Both the position numbers and the translations under genes were made by a program. The notes under the pieces are model-generated. The model worked only from the letters and a program-made list of their open reading frames with translations, made no database searches and was not told the origin of the DNA. From Eublepharis macularius (Eukaryota > Chordata > Lepidosauria > Squamata > Eublepharidae), in assembly GCF_028583425.1 (NCBI RefSeq), contig NC_072807.1, positions 32,927,001 through 32,991,000 on the forward strand: DNA of 64,000 nucleotides. Reading direction: 5' to 3'. Below are positions 37,601-46,600 of this stretch, one piece after another. Positions within the stretch are counted from its first letter, which is position 1; each line of letters begins with the position of its first letter.

Positions 37601-40600
37601 AGGAAACTGGGGTGGACCGCCCCAGGGGGGGTCTCACGGGCAGTTCCTCCAACATCCTCCGGGTTCCTGGGGTGAGCGGGAGCGCAGGGAAAGTCATGTG
37701 CTCCGCGCCCATCCCAGGAGACACCACATGCTGCCCCTCCTCCAGCAGCTGGCTCGCAACCACTGGAGGAGGAGGAGCCTCAGCAGCAGGCCCCTGCCCA
37801 GTGCCAGCCCCTGCCTCACGCACCCGGGTTGGGGGTGGCCCTCCAGCAGCTGCCTCAGGAAAGAGAGTCTTGCGAACCCTCTTCCTGTCACCAGAAGCCA
37901 GGCTGGTGAACGGCAGCAGCGCAGGGGAGGGCCTCCTCCGCTCAGATGGAGGGGCTGCCGCAGCAGTCCCCCTCCCCCTCCCCTCCTCCCCTCTAGATTT
38001 CTCCCTAGCCTTTCCCCCGGGGCCCCTCTCTGCTTTCCTCTCCGACATACTTTCCCCTCCCAAATTCAACCCTAACTAATCAGAAAAGATTTAGAAAACA
38101 AAGGTCAACTTTGTTTTCAAGACCTAACTAACCTGCTCTAAATCTGTGCTTCTAGTGGCTCTGTGACTTGGAGATGAACAATCAAGTGCCTTTTTAAGCA
38201 ACCCTATTTATGTCAGGGAACCTGAGCCTGCCAATCAGCTGAATTCCTCTGGAATTGAGCTGGCCCTAAACCCCAATAACAGGTGACAAAGCCTTAAACA
38301 CTCACACACTAGTATGCCCGGGCCGGCCTGGCACCACCACGGGTGCCAGAGATGGGCAGTGGAACCCTAGTTATGGGGGCACTAATGGGAAGCCTATTGA
38401 CAGCTATTACAAATTTTTATATATATATATATATATATAGAATTCAAACCTAACACTCACTCACTAATGCTTTCCCTGCTGAGTCCCTATTTAGTTTTTT
38501 AAAAAAAACTAGGCTCGGTTTCCCTAATAATTATGTTGAGGGCAATTATCCACTGATCACCTACCAACTGGCCTACCTACCTAAGAGACACTATTTAGCG
38601 GGACCGATGTATCTGTGGTATGTCGGTGTGGGGTGTGGATGTGGTGTTTTGAAGATGAGCCTCCCCCCTCCCAAGCTAGCAAGAACCCACCCCCAAGGCC
38701 ACCCAAATGTGAACCCGGACTCGCTCACAGTAACACCAGTCCTGCAGTCCAGCGATGTTCAGGCGGTCTTGCAGCTGGTCCTCCTCTCCTCCACGATGCT
38801 GTCAAGAAAATTGGAAATGTTAGCAGAGTCAACACCACACGCCGCACACGCAACCCCCAAAATTCAAGGCCCCGTTGCACAAGCCAAGTCAGCCCCCCCC
38901 CCTTAAAGGCTAGGGCCAACCAGCAGCAAAACAAAACACATCCACCCAGCAGAGCTTCTGGCCTGTGCAGGCCAAAAGCTGGCACACTCATTTTTTAGTC
39001 CTGTGAAACAGTAGTTCATGCCCACCCCACACTCAAACTTGAAAAATGAAACATGAAAGAAAGCAGGCACTGCGATCAATGCTGGCCCCCCTAACCCCCA
39101 AACAATATCCTCTTGCCCAACCAGAAAATGCCCCCCCCCCCCCGGCCCAAGCCATAAAGACAGAGCCAAAGCATATGCTCGCAGGTAGGCACAGCAGCAG
39201 ACATAAGCTCAAAAACCAAATTTAACAACAACCCTACCAGTCCACCAGTGCAGATGTCCAGCAATGTTGATCCTCCACGCAGAGATCTGCAGGCCGATGT
39301 CCACCAAGTGCAGTCCAGTCCAGAAGAGGTCCACCAACGATAAACAACCTGAATGTGAAGCAAAACAGTGAGTGCCAGGCCAGCAAACGGGAAGGGTTAC
39401 CAAAGCCGGAGCAGCAGGCCTGTGTGTGGGCCGAAGGCTGGCACAGTTGATCAGGACGGAGCCTGTTGGGAATCCTTGCAAGCAGGGGACCAGACACAGA
39501 AACGCAAGCCACACCATTCCAGATTGTGGAGCACAACTGTGAGTGCCAGGCCAGCAACCAAAAAGGGTTACCTTGGCCAAAGCAGCATACCTGTGTGTGG
39601 CCCACAGGCTGGCACAGTTGATCAGGACGGAGCCTGTTGGGAATCCTTGCAAGCAGGGGACCAGACACAGAAAAGCAAGCCACACCATTCCAGATTGTGA
39701 AGCACAACTGTGAGAGCCAGCCAGAAGAAAGGCTTCTGGCCTGTGTAGGCCCAAAGCTGGCACACTCTTGTTTTAATCTTAAAACAGTGGATCAAGCTTA
39801 AAGAAGGCAAGCACAACAACCAATGCTGAACCCCCCCCCCCACCATCAAACATTGTCTGCCCAACCTGTCCCCCAGGCCATACCTGTGTGTGGCCCACAG
39901 GCTGGCACAGTTGATCAGGACGGAGCCTGTTGGGAATCCTTGCAAGCAGGGGACCAGACACAGAAAGGCAAGCCACACCATTCCAGATTGTGAAGCACAA
40001 CTGTGAGAGCCAGCCAGAAGAAAGGCTTCTGGCCTGTGTAGGCCCAAAGCTGGCACACTCTTGTTTTGATCTTAAAACAGTGGATCAAGCTTAAAGAAGG
40101 CAAGCACAACAACCAATGCTGAAACCCCCACCCCACCATCAAACATTGTCTGCCCAACCTGTCCCCCAGGCCATGCCAAGAATAAACTGCAACACCTTTT
40201 TGCAGAGGCAGGCCACAGCAGCACATTGCCCAGCATCAAAAAAATTTACAAAAATTTTAAAAAGGCCTACCAGGTGTCCTCTCAGGATGTCCAGCACAGT
40301 TGATCCTCCAGGCAGATGTCCTCCAGGCTCCAGGTGCAGTCTCTCTTCTTCTCCTCTCTCGGTCACAGCTCAGCAGCAGCAGCAACAGAAGTGTTCCAGA
40401 CAGTCTTGCTCCAAATTTAAATCCCCTGCTGCAGCCTCAGCCAAAGATTTAAATCTATTGGCTGGCATGAGAATGCAGCAGTGGGATTGGTGACTCCTAA
40501 AGTCCCCACTCCCCTGCCTTTCCCCACCCACACTCCAAGAGCCACCCTCCTCCTGCTCCCCCTCCCCTACCTGTTAGTTTTGGCGGGAATCTCTGCTGCT

Positions 40601-43600
40601 TTGCAAATGCAAAGTGCAATGCAATGCTTGCACCTTGCATTTGCAAGGCAAAGCAGGACTCCCTATCCTCCTTTGCAAGAGGGGTGGGGGGTGACAGAAG
40701 GAGTGAGTGATTCACTCCTTCTCCCCCCCTCCCCTCTTCTAAGAGCCTGCAGGAAGCCTTTGCTTCCAGCAGGATTTTGCTAGCCGCTTGCTAAGGCAAA
40801 CGGCTAGCAAAAACAAAATGGCGATTCTCGAATGCCGAAAGAATGCCGAAAGAATCCCGAAACGTTTCGGGTTTTTCTTTCGGCAATCCCGAAACGTTTC
40901 GGCATTCCCCGAAACGTTTCGGGATTCTTGAAGAATGCCGAAACACTTTTGTTTCGGCATTCTTTCGGCATTCTGAATGCCGAAACGCACATCCCTAGTA
41001 GGGAGACACAATGTTAGCCAGGAAGCATAGTTTAAAAAGACATAACCGGCAGTGATGGCTCCTCAGAGAGTTTGTTAATTTCATCTTCGCTTCCCTGAAG
41101 GCTCTGTCAATTTCACCTCTCCAGTCTAAAACTCTGTGAGATTGCAACCAGAGGACAGCAAGGAATGGAAATGGGCTGGAGCTGCCCTCCAAAGTGGGGC
41201 TTGGATCTGGAGGGGTTATATTGGGCTGAAGTTTCCCTGGTGGGCATTTCACAGCCCCTTAACACAGCTCCAGTGTGTAGCAAAGCCTTTTCCCTGCTGC
41301 CAGCTCTGTCTTCTTAAACTACCTTTCCCGGCTACCATTGCATCTCCCGACACGTGTTCTTCATGAGTCAGATGTCTTGTGTAGATGAGCTGTTGCATTG
41401 TGGGATTCACTGCCAGGGTAGGCATTGAGGGTCACTAGCACAGGTCGCTGTAAAAGGGAGTTAGACAGATTCATGGAAGAGAGGTCCATCTGGGGCCATG
41501 ACGAATCACGGGAACGTTCATGTTCAGAAGCAGTAAAACTCTGGAGCTCAGGGCTGGGAAGCAACATCAGGGGAAGGCCTTCCAGAGCAGCAAGCTGGCT
41601 GCTGTATGAAACGTGGTGCTGGACTAGATGGGCCATGGATCTGATCCCAGCAGGGTCCTGCTTAAGTTCTTACATTCTCAGCGGTCCACCTCACCCAATA
41701 CAATCCCCTCCAACTAGCAGGCATTCTCCTGGGTCTCAAGCAGAGGTCTCTTTCATCTCCGCTACCCAAGATCCTTCTAAATAGAGAGGGGCCAGGGACA
41801 TTCTGTGTGTGTCTATGAGGAATCTCCACCCTTCGTGTTCCCTTTCTGTACAGGGTCTGAGTCCAGGATGCTACGACACTTACAACGCGGACATCGACTG
41901 CCAGTGGATTGATATCACAGATGTGCAGCCTGGGAATTATATCCTCAAGGTCGGTGGCTCTTTTTAATGCCCCAGGATGAAAGAAAGATTAGCGCAGGGA
42001 GTGAGCAAAAGCCACTCCTGCTTAAGGGCCAAATTAGACACCATCAGCACATTTTTATCCCCACCTTCTTTCATGAGCCACAGAGTGCAGTATGTGCTTC
42101 CTTCTCCCTTCACCTTTTTGGCACGCCCTTGAGTAAGGTTGTCAGGTCACCTGGGGGTGAAAGTGAGGCACGGTGGTCACAGGGGGGAGTTGTGTGGAGG
42201 AGAACTCCCTTGCAGTGCGCACATGTTCCGGAGCACCCTACGTGGCTCTGGGAATGACGTAGTGCTGTAATGTCTCTTTAAGTAAAGCAGCTTTTTAGCA
42301 CAGCTGAAAGGTATTTAGGGACGAAGCTGAAGTTGGTTCCGGGTTCCCTATTTGCAGTTCCTATTTCTTTATTCATAAAGCAAAACAAAAGTATTGGGGG
42401 AATTTTATTTTGGGGTAGGAGACGTTCTCTGGACTGCTGAGTTGTATGATTTGGGGTGATCTGAAGATTTTTTTTTCCGGGTGCAGCTACCCCCCCTTCT
42501 GCTTATTGATTTGTTCTGGGGGCACCCTACTTTGAAGCTGTTAAGAACCAGACTTTGTAGGAAGACCCAGTATACGTGCACTTAGAGGGCAGAGTCCGCT
42601 GGATATGGAGGTGTATATGTGCTCCTACAGTCTTTATGCTGGGTTACGAAGCTTTTCAATTAACTCCAATATTTGTTTTTTGCTCTGCGAATAAGAAACT
42701 AGGAACTGCGAATAAGGAACTGGGAACTAACTTCAGCTTCGTTATTTGGAGTTTTCGTATTCTCCTGTTAGTTGGAGTCTGGGAGAAGTAGTTTGTTTGG
42801 AACCTTTTGTGGGGTTCCAATAATCTGACTTATCTACTGTGTGGGACGTCTGAGTGACTTCACGAGTGTCTTTTGTGATCTGAGCTTCAGGGCCGGATCT
42901 AGGGTTGCCCGCGCCTGGGTCAACCCAAGCCCCACGATCCCCTGAGCACACTCCCGGCACTGCGTGATGACGTCACTTTCATTACGTCATCACCCGGGGG
43001 CCGCCAGGAAAAGCATGCCACCCCGCTGCCACTGGAGGGAAGGGAGCGCACGGCAAGCCAGCTGCCCCGGAACACGGCGCGCTGCAGAGGTGGTGGCGGC
43101 CGCGCAGGCGGCTGAGTGAAGGGCTGGAAAGCCACCCGCGCCGTTCCCCTTCCCTGGTGATGGGGCGTCAGGCTTGCTATGCACTCCCTTCCCTCCAGCA
43201 GTAGGTAGCGAAGGCAGCACACTTCCAGGGGGCACCCTGCGCTGCTGCCAGCCGCCCGGTCAGCAGGGCAGATGAATGGTGCAGCAGCCTTCCAGCCCTC
43301 CATCCAGCCGCCCGTGCAGCCACTGCCAGCTCCACGGCACGCTGTGTTCCGGGAAGGCCATCTTGCCTCCCCCTTTTTGGCGGTGCCGGGGGCAGGGTAA
43401 CCCCCCTGCCCCCCCTCAATCCGACCCTGCTGAGCTGATACAACGACATTACAGACATCATTCCTGGTGCAATGAGGAAGTAATGGGTTATGCCAGGGGC
43501 TGATTGAGTAAAAATCAGCCCCAAACACTAAATTGGGGGCCAGTTTTTACTCAATCGGCCCTGGGAACAACCCATCACTTTTGCACTGTGTCTGGAATAA

Positions 43601-46600
43601 TGTAATTCCCAGCAGGCACTCTAGAGTGCATAAAGGCATACTCCCCCCCGCTTCTCTCTTACACACACCAGCCAGGTAAGAGGTGGAGGCTGGGAATTCT
43701 CCCCCCCCCCCTCCATGGGATTGGCAAACCTACCTGTCAGATAAGGCAGGCTGAAAAAGAGCAGCTGCCCTATAGTAACTGTGTGAATTTGATGGCCAAG
43801 TGGGGAACTGAACCCTGGTTTCCAAGGCCTAGTCTGACACTTGATCTCCTGGTGGGTGCCCTAGCAAATTTCAACAGGCTGCCTTTCCTCTCCAATCTGG
43901 AGGCTGACTTGCAGTATTTGTTTTCCCAGGTCCAGGTGAACCCCAAATATATCGTGATGGAATCAGACTTCACCAACAACGTAGTGCGATGTAACATCCA
44001 CTACACCGGGCGCTATGTGGCTACCACGAACTGCAAAATCTCCCAGTAAGTCCTTGCGCAAAGATCACTACAGGGTTGCTCATGTACAACCAGGCCTCTG
44101 AGCTTCTTGTCTAGGGTATGAGATGATGTTGTTAGGTTGGAAAGAGGGGGCATTTTAAATGCTGTGTTGCTGTGCAATTCCTAACAGAGTTAGACCCTTC
44201 TAAGCCCTGTGTCTTCAATGGACTTCAAAACATACTACTCTGCTTAGGATGGCGCTAGTCTGTTACGGCAGAAACACAGAAAGAAAAAACATTGTGGTAC
44301 CATCAAGAAAAAGGGCTCAGCTGAGACATAATGCCAGCCCATGGTTCTTTTTAACCATGGTTAGCTTGTGAAACCAGGACTCTACTGGCAGACAATCGTT
44401 CAACCCTTGGTCTGTCTCAATCAACATAGTTTTCGTTGATTTCCCCACCAAGACCAGGCAGGCATATCTGCCTGTTTTGCAGCAAGGGTGGCTCCAGAAA
44501 ACCAGCCAGGATACCTGTGTTCCTACATCTAGGCCTCCCATTTTCCCAATCCAGAGCAGGGAATGTACCCTCTCAGAGGAACTGAGGAACAGGAGGAAAA
44601 ATGGTACCCACATAGCGACGCTCTAGGAATTTCTCCTAGTCTCTATGGTAAAGACCAGAGAGACGAGGGAAGGCAGCCTATAGCATCGCTCAAAAGTAAC
44701 ATCACATCCTCCCCAAACTCCACCCTCCCCAGGCACCATGCCCCAAATCTCCCAGCATTTGCCGAAGCAGCATTGAGAAATCCTATGTGCATCTGAAACT
44801 ATAGCTGAAACTAACCAGAGTTAATCAACCAGCTTCAAACGCATGGCTTCGGATCCTGATTTGACGTACCTTCACCCTGGCATCACCACATTTATAGTGT
44901 GAAGCGCCAATCACGGCTGGCCCCACCCACTATGTCATACTGCTTCCCTCCCCCCACTGCTGCAGGGCCAGCTCCACTAAGCTGGCAGATCAGCCAGAGA
45001 GTAGCATTGCCAGCCTCCAGGTAGTGGCTGGAGATCTCCCGGAATTACAGCTGGTCTCCAGGCCACAGAGATCAGTTCACCTGGAGAAAATGGCTACTTT
45101 TGGGGGTGGACTCTATGGAATTATGCCATGCCAAGGTTCTTTCCCTCCCCAAACCCCCCTTTCTCCAGGTTTCTCCAGGTTTCACCCCCCAGATCTCCAG
45201 GAATTTCCCAACTTGGAGCTGGCAACCCTCCCAGAGAGACATTAATTCCCCAAATCAACATGGAAAAAAAGGGACGTGTTACTCTAGTATTTCCGTCTGC
45301 ATGCTCAGTCCCATACTCTGAATCCAAACTCTGCCCTGAACTTCAATCCCATCTCTCATGGGTGGGGGTAGGTATGGAAAACAGCACCCCCTCCCATGGT
45401 TTTGTGCCCCACACAGAGGAAATTCTCTAGGGGGAGGTGTTGAAACCCTTCTTTGCTTGAGTCCTGGGAAAGTCATTGCCAGTCAGAACTGATTTTTTTT
45501 AAAAAAACAAGCTCTGTGGACCACTGGCTCTGCTCTGCAATGAATGTTCTCGTCCTGTGGTATGCTGCCACAGGTGCTCAGAAGGAGAAAAATCTAACAA
45601 GGATCCGAGGCCACATATTTCACTTACAACCGCAAGTTGGAGCTTTGATGTCCTCAACCCCCACCCCCCCACCCCAGCCCCAGCCCCAGCCTTTTGAGTG
45701 TTTTTGCTTCCTGGGCTGACCATAGCGAGCCTGTGAGTGCTTAACCACATTCAGTGGGCAGCCAGCATAAACACAGGCCTTCCCAGAACTGCACTGCAAC
45801 GCTTGTTGATTTTGACAAAGGAACTGAGAGGGGGGAAGAAAGAGGAAAGGGAGTGTTCTCCCCTAAAATTATATTAGACGTATGGCTGCTCCTTTTAAAA
45901 TCTGTCATTTTTTAAAAAATTGCATTTTTTGCTTCTTGCAAGGGGGGGGAAAAAGAGGTTTTAAACAGAAAAGCAAGATTGCCAAAGGTGGGATCCAGGA
46001 ATATATTGAGACTTCAAGGAAGAAGAGATCAGAGCAGATCTCCTTGGATCAATATGATCCGAAGGGGCAAAGATAAACTCTGACTCCTCCAAATCTTAGG
46101 AATGGATGGACAAGCAGGAACAAAGAGGCCCCATAAACCCAAAAGCAAACATTTCCAAGGTTCAGCATCCAAATCTTAGGGTTTGATTTAGGCAAGAAAT
46201 GCTTTCAGAACCAACTAGAGATGAATATTCAATGCAAATTCCTTTAGGGTTTTAATTTATAATTGGGAAGATGGAATCTCTAGCCAAGTAGTTGCCAACT
46301 CCAGGTTGGGGAATTCCTGGAGATTTATGGTGGAGCCTGGGGGAGACAGGGTATAATGCCATAGAATACACCCTCCAAAGCAGCCATTTTCTCCAAATAG
46401 GGCAACTATCAGCTCCAAAAATCAGGAGGAAAACTTTGCCTTCTTGCATTGGGGAAATTGTATGGGAGCGAGGACAGTTCGATCTTCTTCTCTCCCCATA
46501 TTGGGTCCTCAATTTGATTTCCCTCCTCTTAGCTATATTTTACGAATGAAAATCCACAAGGATAGTGGATCAGAGATCTCCTTGCATTTCATTGAGTTTG

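Larger units (their letters stand above)
30075..40997 (-). mobile_element. 10.9-kb autonomous-looking hAT DNA transposon
   Basis: The element is bounded by TAGGGGTGTGC at the left and GCACATCCCTA at the right, inverted repeats with one mismatch, inside exact GTAGGGAG duplications. It contains a full-length 919-codon hAT transposase on the minus strand (35310-38069). The first and last 200 bp are packed with TTTCGG and CGAAAC motifs, likely transposase-binding sites. The interior carries duplicated GC-rich blocks (30538-30830, 31505-31745), a duplicated 3' UTR-like block (30818-31508 and 34012-34531) and older repeats. At 10.9 kb it is unusually long for hAT, where 2.5-6 kb is usual. The whole transposase frame and exact duplication suggest a young insertion. 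Whether it still moves is unknown. Confidence 0.93.
28565..41853 (+). other. LOXL1: LOXL1 intron 4
   Basis: This 13.3-kb intron has donor GTGAGG and acceptor ccctttctgtacag. About 10.9 kb of it is the hAT transposon. 28565-28977 and 29160-30030 show no recognisable element. Confidence 0.9.
41950..43929 (+). other. LOXL1: LOXL1 intron 5
   Basis: Donor GTCGGT, acceptor ttgttttcccag. It contains the inverted repeat at 42312, the hAT-type element at 42888 and a hairpin element at 43446. 41950-42310 shows only a weak trace of an unassigned repeat. Confidence 0.85.

Noticed and set aside
35310-38069. A host ZBED gene rather than a transposon gene
   Set aside because: The frame sits between matched inverted repeats with an exact target duplication and subterminal arrays, so it belongs to a mobile element.
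35683-38079. Several long plus-strand open frames
   Set aside because: They lie opposite the GC-rich transposase gene and show no domain of their own; high GC suppresses stop codons.
39360-40180. CRISPR-like array
   Set aside because: The repeat units are long (172-293 bp) and irregular, and the context is a eukaryotic transposon.
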